The notes: a model not told the origin generated them from the sequence alone. Counted from the first letter of the stretch, positions 26,164 through 35,500 are shown. The stretch: DNA of 64,000 bases from Bacteroidales bacterium (GCA_020052415.1 JAGVPB010000011.1:1-64000); one strand, 5' to 3'. Numbers and translations are program-made.

Positions 26164-27228
26164 ATGAAGTTTAACAGGAGAATCGTATTATTAATAATAT
26201 TAATTCTTGCGACGATAGGTGTATTCCTTCCAATCAAGGTGAATTATAGTTTTGAAGCAACAGCTTTGGTTTATTCTACCAGAGAGTGGAATCTTAAGAG
26301 GGGACAGGATGATAGTTATATCAGTGAATTACAAGATAATGAAACTAACGTCATGAGCAATCTTATGAGTTATAAGTTTGAACGTGGAGATGTAGCCGAG
26401 GTTAATATTTGTAAAAACCATGTTTCGGGAGATTATATCACTACCAAAGACACGGTAGCTGTTATTCATTCTTATTTTATTGATAATGAAATCATCCGGC
26501 TTAAAAATTTGAAGCAAATTGAAGAAGCAGCACTTGACGTAACGATTACCGGAGAAAAGCAAACGCTTATTGAGCAGGGCAGGCAGCAACTTGAATTTGC
26601 CGGGCAACAGCTTGATCTGGCTCAAAAAAGTTATGAGAGGCAGCAAAAGTTATATAACGACAGCATTATTTCGCTTTCAGAGTTCGAGATTTATGAAAAC
26701 CAGTTCAACCTGGCAAAGATCAATGTTGAGATAACTGATAAAGCTTTATTGTCGCTCGAAACAGGAGCCAAATCTGAGGAGATTGATTATATCAAAAAGA
26801 AAATTGAATCTTACGAGCGTGAAATTGAAACGCTTGAAAAAATGAAAGATCAGTATTATATTCAATCTCCGGTTGACGGTATAATTAGTTTTAATAAGAT
26901 TCTCGATGGAATAATGACAGTGAGCGACACCAGCAGGTACATACTTAAAATTCCTGTTAAAATATTTAACATCCAATATCTTGACCGGATAAGCAGTATT
27001 AAATTTTCTATTCCGGGAAGTGTTGAGAAAACAGATGCTTCGTTTGTTGGCATTGATGAAAATATTAATTTAAATTTGACAACAAATCAACAGCTTATTA
27101 TTGCAAAAGCATTAATAAACCATGGCATAAAGGGAATTTATCCGGGCATGGCTGTCAGTTGCCAGGTTTACTGTGACAGAATAACAATTCTGGACTTTTT
27201 ACGTAGGGGAATACATCTGAAGTTCTGA
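26164..27228 (+). CDS. Membrane-fusion protein (HlyD/RND adaptor-like)
   Basis: A 354-aa protein with an N-terminal membrane anchor (residues ~6-24). A first lipoyl-like half (about residues 30-110) is followed by a long coiled-coil hairpin (~115-235, rich in Glu/Gln/Lys, with QQLEFAGQQLDLAQKSYERQQKLYNDSIISLSEFE), the second lipoyl half (YYIQSPVDGIISFNKILDG) and a beta-barrel. The segment DSIISLSEFE is typical of HlyD-type adaptors. The usual partners (ABC or RND transporter, TolC) are absent; instead VTC-domain and DUF4956 genes follow 3 and 18 bp after each preceding stop. I infer that it works with these membrane proteins, though what is moved or bound is unknown. Confidence 0.82.
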   Translation: MKFNRRIVLLIILILATIGVFLPIKVNYSFEATALVYSTREWNLKRGQDDSYISELQDNETNVMSNLMSYKFERGDVAEVNICKNHVSGDYITTKDTVAVIHSYFIDNEIIRLKNLKQIEEAALDVTITGEKQTLIEQGRQQLEFAGQQLDLAQKSYERQQKLYNDSIISLSEFEIYENQFNLAKINVEITDKALLSLETGAKSEEIDYIKKKIESYEREIETLEKMKDQYYIQSPVDGIISFNKILDGIMTVSDTSRYILKIPVKIFNIQYLDRISSIKFSIPGSVEKTDASFVGIDENINLNLTTNQQLIIAKALINHGIKGIYPGMAVSCQVYCDRITILDFLRRGIHLKF

Positions 27229-27231
27229 TAA

Positions 27232-27999
27232 ATGAGGTATGAATATAAATATGTTGTCAGAAAAAGCGACCTTGAACAGTTGCGGAGTTCGATATTGCCT
27301 TTTGTAACTTTGGATAAATTTGCTGATGTTGATGACAAGCATCATTATACAGTAAGGTCAATATATTTCGACACACCGAGGTTTGACTACTATTATGAAA
27401 AAATTGAGGGCATTAAGAACCGGAAGAAGATCAGATTACGCGGTTATGATAAGGAAGATGGAAATAATATTGTATTTTTCGAGATAAAAAGAAAATATGA
27501 TATTCCGATTGTAAAATACAGGGCGCCGGTAAAATTTGCAGATGCCCTGGATATGTTCAGAAGCAGGAACATCAACGGCCAGATCATTTCAAACGAATTA
27601 TTTCCTAAGGGAAATGAAAACTCTATCCGTTTTTTCTACCAGGTATTTAGTAAAAATTTAAGACCTGTCGTGTTAATTGTTTATGAAAGGGAAGCCTACC
27701 AGGCGAAATTCGATGAAAGCGTCAGGATCACTTTTGACAAGAATATGCGAAGCAAAGGCTATCCTTCAATCAATGATTTATTTGAGGAAGAAAAATTGTC
27801 TCCTGCTTTGGCAGGTCGTTTTATTCTTGAAGTAAAATTCAATGATCATTTTCCTGCCTGGCTTAATCCGGTAATTGCAAATTTTTCCCTGAGAAAGCAG
27901 TCGGCCTCAAAATATGTAATTGCCATGGATTCAAGTCGTGTTATTTGTCATTTAACAAAGTCAACCGTTTATACCAAGTCAAATTTTCCTATGTTCTGA
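27232..27999 (+). CDS. VTC-domain (polyphosphate polymerase-like) protein
   Basis: A 255-aa protein of the triphosphate-tunnel type found in the catalytic core of yeast VTC polyphosphate polymerase. Visible motifs are RYEYKYVV at the N-terminus (E-x-K), VRSIYFDT, NRKKIRLRGY (basic tunnel strand), VFFEIKRKY, VVLIVYEREAY and RFILEVKFN with the late acidic/basic strand pairs. It has no membrane segment. In bacteria this domain is very often paired with a DUF4956 membrane protein, as here (gap 18 bp). Polymerase activity has not been shown for most bacterial members; it may make or sense polyphosphate or triphosphate. Confidence 0.9.
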   Translation: MRYEYKYVVRKSDLEQLRSSILPFVTLDKFADVDDKHHYTVRSIYFDTPRFDYYYEKIEGIKNRKKIRLRGYDKEDGNNIVFFEIKRKYDIPIVKYRAPVKFADALDMFRSRNINGQIISNELFPKGNENSIRFFYQVFSKNLRPVVLIVYEREAYQAKFDESVRITFDKNMRSKGYPSINDLFEEEKLSPALAGRFILEVKFNDHFPAWLNPVIANFSLRKQSASKYVIAMDSSRVICHLTKSTVYTKSNFPMF

Positions 28000-28017
28000 A
28001 TTGAATAATAATTAACT

Positions 28018-28701
28018 ATGTTTGATCAATTCCAAAGCCTTGAGCTTTTTCCGGTAACTGTAATGGATGTAATGACAAATCTGATCGTTGCATTAATGTG
28101 CGGTCTTATCATTGCGATTGTTTACCGCTTTATATACAAAGGTCCCAGTTATTCGGTATCCTATGTGAATTCGCTGGTTCTGTTAACCTTAATAACATCT
28201 GTGGTCATTCTGGTCATCGGAAATAATCTTGCAAGGGCTTTTGGCCTGGTAGGAGCCATGTCAATTATTCGCTTCCGTACTGCAGTCCGTGATGTTCAGG
28301 ATATTGTCTTCATTTTCTTTGCTTTATCAATTGGAATGGCAGCAGGTGTAGGTTTACACATGATTGCGCTTTCCGGAACGCTGCTCATAAGTATTATTGC
28401 AATTATTCTGGTGACCTTTAAATTCGGGGCTCCGAGGAAAAGGGAATACCTTGTTCAACTTACTTATATTTCAAATCCCGAAAATGAATCAAAGCTTGAA
28501 GGAATTCTTAAGAAACACTGCCGTAAACTAAGGTTGGTTAATATGAAAACCATCAGTGAAGACAGGATTGAAGGGTTTTATCAGGTTACATATAAAAACA
28601 AAGACAAAAGCGGCGAATTGCTACGCGACCTGACCAGCTTTGACCAGGTAATAAATGTAAATTTGTTTTTTGATGAAGATGATTCCGACGTATCTACATA
28701 A
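28018..28701 (+). CDS. DUF4956 integral membrane protein
   Basis: A 227-aa protein with four predicted transmembrane helices in residues ~20-140. The family core is clear: NSLVLLTLITSVVILVIGNN, ARAFGLVGAMSIIRFRTAVRDVQDIVFIFFALSIGMAAG. The conserved SIIRFRT and RDxxDxxxIF segment lies between helices. The C-terminal ~80 residues form a cytoplasmic ACT-like alpha/beta domain. Function is unknown; the family almost always sits next to VTC-domain genes, so it probably anchors or feeds that enzyme at the inner membrane. Confidence 0.92.
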   Translation: MFDQFQSLELFPVTVMDVMTNLIVALMCGLIIAIVYRFIYKGPSYSVSYVNSLVLLTLITSVVILVIGNNLARAFGLVGAMSIIRFRTAVRDVQDIVFIFFALSIGMAAGVGLHMIALSGTLLISIIAIILVTFKFGAPRKREYLVQLTYISNPENESKLEGILKKHCRKLRLVNMKTISEDRIEGFYQVTYKNKDKSGELLRDLTSFDQVINVNLFFDEDDSDVST

Positions 28702-28733
28702 TGGCGCAGATTCCATAATAAAGTTGATGGTAA

Positions 28734-28862
28734 ATGATCATGACAAAAAAAGCATGTAAAAATAAAATATCAAAAAAACAATCCGTTCCTGTATTCCATT
28801 GCAGAAAATGTGGGATTAAAGCCAGCGAAGTAAAATTCCTGTGCAAACCGGAAAAATTATAA
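28734..28862 (+). CDS. Small zinc-ribbon-like protein (42 aa)
   Basis: A short frame from ATG 28734 (or the in-frame ATG 28740) to TAA 28860-28862, ending 6 bp before the nucleotidyltransferase ATG. It is Lys-rich at the N-terminus, then has FHCRKCGIKASEV and FLCKPEKL: a CxxCG knuckle and a third Cys, with a fourth near residue 8 (KKACKN). Short Bacteroidota and deltaproteobacterial proteins with the pattern CxxCG...LCKP exist, so I believe it is real. Its role is unknown; a small zinc-binding or nucleic-acid-binding protein is a guess. It fills the gap between two genes of an otherwise tight cluster. Confidence 0.65.
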   Translation: MIMTKKACKNKISKKQSVPVFHCRKCGIKASEVKFLCKPEKL

Positions 28863-28868
28863 TCGTTA

Positions 28869-29594
28869 ATGAAAGCAATGATTTTTTCTGCCGGACTGGG
28901 AACCCGGTTATCACCTGTTACCCGAAGCACACCAAAAGCCCTTGCGAAAATCAATGGAATTCATTTGCTTGAAATTGTCATTAAAAAACTTGTTCGTTTT
29001 GGTTATGACGACCTGATCATCAATGTTCATCATTTTGCCGATGAAATCGAAGCATTTATCACAAGCAAAAGGAAGTTTGGGGTTAACATATCCTTTTCCG
29101 ATGAACGTGCACAATTGCTTGATACCGGAGGCGGTTTGAAACATGCATCCTGGTTTTTTAATGATTCAAAACCTTTCATTGTCCATAATGTGGATATACT
29201 ATCAAATATTGATTTAAAATCGCTGATGGATCATCATCTTCGTTCCAAAGCACTTGCTACACTTGCTGTTCGCACGCGAAATACCTCCAGGCTTCTTTTT
29301 TTTAACAAGGATAACCTTCTTTGCGGTTGGGAAAATATTAAAACCGGCGAAAGAAAAAATGTTTATGAAAACTCAACAGGTATGCCTTATGCCTTCAGCG
29401 GGATACAAGTAATTGATCCTTCTGTTTTCCAATTAATTGATGACGTTGGAATGTTCGGGATTATTGATGTTTACCTTCGTCTTGCAAAAAATCACCGTAT
29501 CGGAGCTTATGTTCATGACAAGGACATTTGGCTTGATGTTGGAAATCCTGAAAATCTGAAGGATGCAGAGAAATTACTCGGTAAAATTTTATGA
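28869..29594 (+). CDS. Sugar-phosphate nucleotidyltransferase (MurU/HddC-like)
   Basis: A 241-aa cytoplasmic enzyme that activates a sugar-1-phosphate with an NTP. The family signature GLGTRLSPVTRSTPKAL (GxGTR...PK) is at the N-terminus. The metal-binding Asp of VHNVDILSN near residue 104, the LDTGGGLKHA loop, and WLDVGNPENLKDAE at the end are all typical of the MurU/HddC/RmlA-like group. A partner kinase such as AmgK is not adjacent. Downstream is the AddB-like nuclease gene after 81 bp. The sugar cannot be assigned; N-acetylmuramate or a heptose is plausible. Confidence 0.88.
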   Translation: MKAMIFSAGLGTRLSPVTRSTPKALAKINGIHLLEIVIKKLVRFGYDDLIINVHHFADEIEAFITSKRKFGVNISFSDERAQLLDTGGGLKHASWFFNDSKPFIVHNVDILSNIDLKSLMDHHLRSKALATLAVRTRNTSRLLFFNKDNLLCGWENIKTGERKNVYENSTGMPYAFSGIQVIDPSVFQLIDDVGMFGIIDVYLRLAKNHRIGAYVHDKDIWLDVGNPENLKDAEKLLGKIL

Positions 29595-29675
29595 TTTTAT
29601 TTTCCTGACCGGCAGGTTCGCCGATTTTCATTACTTTAGTGCGCAGTCTTTAATCATCAATGTTTTTCTGAAATT

Positions 29676-32534
29676 ATGCAGGCATTTCTCGATAAAACGG
29701 CTGAGTATATTATTGATACATGGGGTGATGAATTGGGTAAACTGTGTATTGTTTTACCTAACCGGAGGGCCGGCTTATTCCTGAAAAGGTACCTGGGAAA
29801 ACACGCTTCCAAAACAATTTGGTCACCGTCAATCTTTTCGATCGAGGATTTTATTACGACATTATCCGGATTGAAAGTGATTGATCCCGTTTACCTGCAA
29901 TTTGAGCTGTATAAGGTTTATAGGGAAATAGAGGGACAAAATGCAAAGGAATATGGTGAATTCCTGAAGTGGGGGCGCATTTTGCTGAACGATTTTAACG
30001 AAATTGACAAGTACCTTTTGGATTCACAGAAACTCTTTGAATTTCTGAACGATGTGCAGGCCATAGCTTTATGGAATCCTGATAACCGTGCTCTAACTCC
30101 CTTTGAATTAAATTATCTGCGTTTCTACAACTCATTGAAAGTATATTACGACCGTCTTACTAAAATTCTTCTTGATAAGCGTCAGGTTTATCTTGGACTG
30201 GCCTATAGAAAAGTTGCCGATGACATTGAAAATCATACATCGAAAATGCCATGGAAGAAAATAATATTCGTGGGGTTTAATGCTCTTACTGCTGCTGAAA
30301 AGAAGATCATTTTTACACTGGAGAAGTTAAATATAGCAGCATTGATCTGGGATGCAGATCGCTATTACATAGATGATGAGATTCAGGAGGCCGGACGGTT
30401 CATCAGAAATTATTCCGCGAAAACGGATCAAAAAAACTTCAGTTGGATGGATGACAACTTCTCAGAAGGTGAGCAGGAGATAAATGTAATCGGAGTTCCT
30501 CAAAATGTTCTGCAGGCTAAGGCTGCCGGACAAATTTTAAGTGAAGTTTCCGTTATTGATCAGGCAATGAAACACACTGCAGTTGTAATGAATGATGAAT
30601 CGCTCCTTGAACCTCTTTTGAATTCAATGCCGGAGAAAATTGGTTCATTTAACCTGACTATGGGCTTGTCGCTGAGGAATACCCCTTTATTTCAGCTTAT
30701 CAACTCAATTTTTAATCTGCAGATCAACATTTTAAAATTTGATTACGGAGGTGCGCGATCTTCGAAAATCTACTTCCGTGATTTGCTGAAGGTAATTGAA
30801 CATCCATATTTCAGGATTACTTCGGAGCATGAAGATATTTCGGTATTAACTGATAAAATCAGGACTTCCAATAAAGTCTTTTTTAGTTTTAGTGATTTAA
30901 AAAGGGACATTATTATTCAAGAAAGCGAGTCAGCCGGATTACTGGAAGATGTATTCAAATCCTGGATGAATAATCCGGAAATCGCGATAACCTGTATTCT
31001 CAGGCTTATAAATGATCTTAAAAATAAATTTTCTGTTAAAAATTCTGATCCGAATACAGTTAATAACAGTCCATCACTTGAACTTGAATACCTCTTTTAT
31101 TTTTCCGGAGTTTTTCAACGGTTAAGGTCATTGTTAAAGGAATATCCATATATTGAAAATATTCAAACGCTGAAAGATTTGTTTTTGCAGCTTTCCGGTT
31201 CAGTAAATATTCCTTTTTACGGTGAACCGTTAAAAGGGCTTCAAATTATGGGTATGCTTGAAACACAGGCGCTGGATTTTGAGAATCTGGTTATGCTTTC
31301 GGTAAATGAAGATTTTATCCCTTCCGGAAAATCAGGTAGCTCGTTCATTCCTTTTGAAATCCGTTGCAGATTTTCTCTGCCTACCTATAAGGAAAGAAAT
31401 GCCGTGTTTGCCTATCATTTCTACCGTTTATTGCAACGGACAAAAAAGGCTTACCTGTTATACAATACTGAGCCGGGTGATTTGGGAGGAGGGGAGAAGA
31501 GCCGATTCATTACGCAGTTAATTTATGAATTACCAAAATATAATAAAAAGATCAGAATTAAAGAAAGCATATTATCGGTTACACTTGTGAATGACAAAAT
31601 TAATGACACCATAACCATCAGCAAAAATCAAAGCATTCAAAGGAAATTAAATGAATTGGCAGTGATTGGTTTGTCTGCGAGTGCAATAAATACATGGCGA
31701 AATTGTTCACTTCAGTTTTATTTTAAGTATGTAGTTGGATTGGAGGAAACGGAAGATATAGAAGAGACCATTGAAGCCGGAACATTGGGAACAGTGGTCC
31801 ATGAGGTTCTTGAAGCTTTTTACGGGCCATTGAAAAATAAATTTCTGAAAAGAGATGATATCGAGCGGATGAAACCCTATGTGGACACTTATACCAGGGA
31901 TGCTTTCAGAAAAAATTATAAAGATGGAGATATTGATTTTGGTAAGAATTTGCTTGTTGTTAAAGTAGTCTGTGAGTTTATTAATAATTTTCTGGAAAAA
32001 GAGTCAGGATTTCTTACGAAGACCGGACAACAACCCATTATTCTTGAAATTGAGGAAAGTTTTGAAACAACCGCAAATATCAAAGTTGGAGATGTTAAAA
32101 CGCAAATAAATCTCAGGGGGTTCATTGACAGGATTGACAAAACAAATGACAAAATTCGGATTATTGATTATAAAACAGGCAAAGTTGAACAACGCGATCT
32201 TAAGATAAATGCCTGGGAGGATTTAGCATCCGAATCCAAACTCAGTAAATGCTTTCAATTGTTATTTTATTCTTACCTCTACCATAGAAGCAGGAAAACC
32301 AATCTTAATTTAATAGAACCAGGAATAATTTCCTTCAGGAATTTAAGCCATGGATTTTTAAAAATAGTTCTGCCTGATGATGAGGAGTTTTCGGAAATCA
32401 CAATAATCAAATTCGAGAGTATTCTTCAATCAATTCTCAGGGATATTTTTGATCCGGTAATTCCGTTTGTCCAGACCGTGGAAAAAGAAAACTGTCGCTA
32501 TTGTTCATTCCTGTCGGTTTGTAACCGAAACTGA
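29676..32534 (+). CDS. AddB-like PD-(D/E)XK nuclease family protein
   Basis: A 952-aa protein with a helicase-like N-terminal part and a C-terminal RecB-type nuclease. The nuclease motifs are present: EAGTLGTVVHEVLEAF, LRGFIDRID, RIIDYKTGKVEQ and the QLLFYSYLY helix. A Cys in INTWRNCSLQFYFKY plus the C-terminal CRYCSFLSVC give the four ligands of the AddB iron-sulfur cluster. At the N-terminus CIVLPNRRAGLFLKRYLGK replaces the Walker A motif, so this subunit probably does not hydrolyse ATP. It would act in double-strand break processing with an AddA/UvrD-type partner, which is not in this window. Confidence 0.9.
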   Translation: MQAFLDKTAEYIIDTWGDELGKLCIVLPNRRAGLFLKRYLGKHASKTIWSPSIFSIEDFITTLSGLKVIDPVYLQFELYKVYREIEGQNAKEYGEFLKWGRILLNDFNEIDKYLLDSQKLFEFLNDVQAIALWNPDNRALTPFELNYLRFYNSLKVYYDRLTKILLDKRQVYLGLAYRKVADDIENHTSKMPWKKIIFVGFNALTAAEKKIIFTLEKLNIAALIWDADRYYIDDEIQEAGRFIRNYSAKTDQKNFSWMDDNFSEGEQEINVIGVPQNVLQAKAAGQILSEVSVIDQAMKHTAVVMNDESLLEPLLNSMPEKIGSFNLTMGLSLRNTPLFQLINSIFNLQINILKFDYGGARSSKIYFRDLLKVIEHPYFRITSEHEDISVLTDKIRTSNKVFFSFSDLKRDIIIQESESAGLLEDVFKSWMNNPEIAITCILRLINDLKNKFSVKNSDPNTVNNSPSLELEYLFYFSGVFQRLRSLLKEYPYIENIQTLKDLFLQLSGSVNIPFYGEPLKGLQIMGMLETQALDFENLVMLSVNEDFIPSGKSGSSFIPFEIRCRFSLPTYKERNAVFAYHFYRLLQRTKKAYLLYNTEPGDLGGGEKSRFITQLIYELPKYNKKIRIKESILSVTLVNDKINDTITISKNQSIQRKLNELAVIGLSASAINTWRNCSLQFYFKYVVGLEETEDIEETIEAGTLGTVVHEVLEAFYGPLKNKFLKRDDIERMKPYVDTYTRDAFRKNYKDGDIDFGKNLLVVKVVCEFINNFLEKESGFLTKTGQQPIILEIEESFETTANIKVGDVKTQINLRGFIDRIDKTNDKIRIIDYKTGKVEQRDLKINAWEDLASESKLSKCFQLLFYSYLYHRSRKTNLNLIEPGIISFRNLSHGFLKIVLPDDEEFSEITIIKFESILQSILRDIFDPVIPFVQTVEKENCRYCSFLSVCNRN

Positions 32535-32623
32535 TCCATTTTGTTTAAAAATTATTTATTAATTTCGGTGTCGCATTCAACTGATTAGGCTGAACTCTTC
32601 AATAATTTGAGCGTTTATTAATT

Positions 32624-33700
32624 ATGCCGAACAAATTAAAGCCGGAATATAAATTTTTCGATGATCCTCTAAGGTTCTATGATGCCATGCTCAGCGATAT
32701 TGAAGATGCAAAACAGTATATTTATCTTGAAACCTACAGGTTCAACAACGATTCCATAGGTATTAAATTCCGTGATGCGCTTACCCGCAAAAGCCGGGAA
32801 AAGATCGAGATCAAGCTGCTGGTTGATTCCTGGGGGACTTCATTACCGGCCGGCTTTTTTAGTGATATCCAGCATAATGGCGGAGAGATCAGGCGTTTTC
32901 TGAAAATAAAATTTTTCTGGGATTTTTTTACCAGAAACCACCGCAGAAATCACCGTAAACTTCTGATCATAGATGATATAATAACATACATAGGATCAGC
33001 GAATCTGACGGCGTATTCACTTAACTGGAGGGAGTCGGTGCTGAGGATAAGATCGAATATCGCTGTGCCATTTAAAAAAGTATTTCTTCAGCATTATAAT
33101 ATTTACAATAAGTATGTTTTCGAGAAGCTCATCAACATCAGAAAAATTAAACATGAAGGTTGTGAAATTCTCAGGGATGTGCCATCACTTACCAAACAAC
33201 GGATCAGGAAACGCTATATAGAGATTATAAAAAATGCCAGCAGGGAAGTTATCATCGAAACCCCTTATTTCCTTCCAAGTTTTTTTGTTCGTAAGGCGCT
33301 GTCGGAAGCAGCAAAACGGGGGGTTGATGTCATCGTCATTATGCCAAAACATTCTGATGTTGGTCTGATAGATGTGTTGAGAACCCGTTTTCTTGGACCC
33401 CTTCATAAGAATGGGATCAGACTTCTCTTTTATTCTCCAGGTAACCTTCATGCAAAGATCCTTTTATCCGACAGGGAAATCTTCGCGCTCGGTTCACCCA
33501 ATTTTGATTACAGGAGTTTCAGATTTCAGCATGAAATTGTCCTTGTCAGCCGCGACAGAAATGCGATTGATCAGCTGGGGATTCATATCACTGAGACATT
33601 TAAAAACAGCGAGGAATTCAATTACAAGCTTTGGCATAATCGTTCAACAATCCAGAAGTTTTTCGAATGGATATTACTGCCATTCAGGCATCTTTTGTAA
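32624..33700 (+). CDS. Phospholipase D family protein (cardiolipin synthase-like)
   Basis: A 358-aa protein with two HKD motifs: HRKLLIIDD...GSANLT near residue 109 and HAKILLSDR...GSPNFDYRSF near residue 275. Both have the catalytic His, Lys and Asp and the downstream GS(A/P)N. There are no N-terminal membrane helices, unlike classical Cls, so it resembles ClsB/YbhO-type enzymes that form cardiolipin or exchange headgroups at the inner membrane face. Its 3' end overlaps the convergent LpxD-like gene by 17 bp. Cardiolipin synthesis is the best guess; other phosphatidyl transfers are possible. Confidence 0.88.
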   Translation: MPNKLKPEYKFFDDPLRFYDAMLSDIEDAKQYIYLETYRFNNDSIGIKFRDALTRKSREKIEIKLLVDSWGTSLPAGFFSDIQHNGGEIRRFLKIKFFWDFFTRNHRRNHRKLLIIDDIITYIGSANLTAYSLNWRESVLRIRSNIAVPFKKVFLQHYNIYNKYVFEKLINIRKIKHEGCEILRDVPSLTKQRIRKRYIEIIKNASREVIIETPYFLPSFFVRKALSEAAKRGVDVIVIMPKHSDVGLIDVLRTRFLGPLHKNGIRLLFYSPGNLHAKILLSDREIFALGSPNFDYRSFRFQHEIVLVSRDRNAIDQLGIHITETFKNSEEFNYKLWHNRSTIQKFFEWILLPFRHLL

Positions 33701-34631
33701 GTTTATTCAGTTTATCAAACATTTCGGGCAATTTCCTGATCAGGGCAAGTTCTCTCCATTTCTTCCTGGCTTCTTCTGCAGGAGCACCGTAATAGATTTT
33801 ATTACCCTCAATACTTTTATCAATACCTGCGGTTGCCAAAACAATAGCTCCCTTGCCAACAACAACATCTTTATTAACAACTACCTGTCCCCAAAGTATT
33901 ACATCGTCTTCTATACGCGTAACTCCGGCAACCAGCACAGCGGATGCAAACAGGCAACGCTTGCCAACGTAAGTATCATGGCCGATTTGTATATGGTTGT
34001 CAAACTTTGTGTATTCGTCAATAATGGTATCTCCTGAAACGCCTTTATCTATTGTACAATTAGCTCCGATTTCAACGTGATCATTAATGACGACCCTGCC
34101 ACAGGATTCAAATTTAATTGTCTTGTCCTTTCTCCTTTGAAAATAAAATGCATCTGAACCTATAACACTTCCTGAATGAACGATCACATTATCGCCCAGA
34201 ATGCAATGGTCATATATTGAAACATTTGAATGAATTATACAATTTTTACCTATTGTTACGTGGTTTCCGATAAAAGTACCGGGCTGAATAATGGTACCCT
34301 CGCCAATTTCGGCGGAATCGCTGATCAATTTGACAGCCGGTTCAAATGGCCTGAATTTTCTTACCAGGAACATATAATCAGAGAAAGGATCATCGGAGAA
34401 TATCAGCGCCTTTCCTTCAGGTCGTGTAACTTTTTTATTGATAAGAATGGCTGTCGCCTTTGATTGCAGTGCCTTATCATAATACTTGGGATGATCCACA
34501 AAAGTCAGGTCGCCGGGTTCAACCATGTGAATTTCGTTGATTCCGAGTACCGGGAAAGAGGCATCACCTTCAAACGGGGCATTGATGATTTCACTAATTT
34601 CTTTCAGTGTCTTTGGCTTATCAAATTTCAT
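33684..34631 (-). CDS. LpxD-like UDP-3-O-acylglucosamine N-acyltransferase
   Basis: A 315-aa left-handed beta-helix acyltransferase. The N-terminal uridine-binding domain (~1-100, with PGDLTFVDHPKYYD and ATAILI) precedes hexapeptide repeats (~103-275: AEIGEGTIIQPGTFIGNHVTIGKNC and following). The catalytic-His region fits FDNHIQIGHDTYVG. A C-terminal helix ends the protein. LpxD adds the second acyl chain in lipid A synthesis. Bacteroidota often have a second LpxD-like gene beside efp, as here, which may be a paralogue with a different sugar substrate. It is 107 bp downstream of efp, with a short heptamer repeat between them. Confidence 0.85.
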   Translation of the reverse strand: MKFDKPKTLKEISEIINAPFEGDASFPVLGINEIHMVEPGDLTFVDHPKYYDKALQSKATAILINKKVTRPEGKALIFSDDPFSDYMFLVRKFRPFEPAVKLISDSAEIGEGTIIQPGTFIGNHVTIGKNCIIHSNVSIYDHCILGDNVIVHSGSVIGSDAFYFQRRKDKTIKFESCGRVVINDHVEIGANCTIDKGVSGDTIIDEYTKFDNHIQIGHDTYVGKRCLFASAVLVAGVTRIEDDVILWGQVVVNKDVVVGKGAIVLATAGIDKSIEGNKIYYGAPAEEARKKWRELALIRKLPEMFDKLNKLTKDA

Positions 34632-34640
34632 GGGAAGGGG

Positions 34641-34709
34641 TTTCAGGTATCAGGTTTCAAGTTTCAGGTTCGAAGTTCGAAGTTTGAAGTTTGAAGTTTG
34701 AAGTTTGTG
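34641..34709. repeat. Degenerate GAAGTTT/CAGGTTT heptamer array
   Basis: A 69-bp run of 7-bp units: four TTTCAGG/TTTCAAG-type units, two CGAAGTT units and then four or five AGTTTGA units. It lies in the 107 bp between efp and the LpxD-like gene, both on the minus strand. It is shorter than the composite repeats but of the same text-like style. Confidence 0.8.
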
Positions 34710-34738
34710 GGATTTATGGAGTTATAGTTTTTGGTCAA

Positions 34739-35305
34739 TTAGTCTTTTACACGCTCTGAGTACTCACCCGAACGGGTATCCACCCGGATTTTTTCACCCT
34801 CATTTACAAATAACGGAACCCTGACAGTTGCTCCGGTTTCTACCTTTGCATCTTTCAGTGCATTTGTGGCTGTGTTTCCCCTTTCACCCGGTTCAGTATA
34901 GGTGATCAGCAACACAACATAAGCAGGAAGATCGCATGATAATGGTGTTTCGGACTCAGCATGAAAAAGGATTTCGGCTTCCTGACCTTCTTTAAGAAAT
35001 TGGGGTGCGCTGATGATTTCTTCCGGAATGGTCGCCTGTTCGAATGTTTCGGTATGCATAAAATAATATCCCAAATCATCCTTGTAGAGGAACTGATAAG
35101 GCCTCCTTTCAACACGTGCGGTATCAATTTTTACTCCGGCTGTAAATGTATGGGGAATAACTTTACCTGTCCTCAGGTTTCTCAGCTTTGTCCTGACAAA
35201 AGCCGGCCCCTTGCCTGGTTTTACATGCTGGAATTCCACAATCGTAAGCAATTCATTATTCATTTCCAAAACAAGGCCATTCTTAAAATCAGCGGTTGTC
35301 GCCAT
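34739..35305 (-). CDS. efp: Elongation factor P
   Basis: A 188-aa translation factor that relieves ribosome stalling at polyproline. I choose the start at ATG 35305 ([10 protein letters not shown]), which matches the family N-terminus; the open frame runs 23 codons further. The three beta-barrel domains are recognisable: [19 protein letters not shown] with the loop that is usually modified (GKGPAF; Lys at the tip), then [12 protein letters not shown]-like domain II and [45 protein letters not shown] in domain III. Length and motifs are normal. Confidence 0.97.
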   Translation of the reverse strand: MATTADFKNGLVLEMNNELLTIVEFQHVKPGKGPAFVRTKLRNLRTGKVIPHTFTAGVKIDTARVERRPYQFLYKDDLGYYFMHTETFEQATIPEEIISAPQFLKEGQEAEILFHAESETPLSCDLPAYVVLLITYTEPGERGNTATNALKDAKVETGATVRVPLFVNEGEKIRVDTRSGEYSERVKD

Positions 35306-35500
35306 AATTATCTTTTTTGTGATGATTTCTAAAATTCGAGCCGCGAAATTAAAAAAATATTTACTTATCAACAATTTCAGTGAATTAACAATTACCGGTT
35401 AACAAATAAATTTTTGAAATATCATTTGAATTTAAAATAATTCTACTTTTAAAAACCTTTCACCGACAGGTCTGTTAAATTAATAAATGCACGGGTTAAG

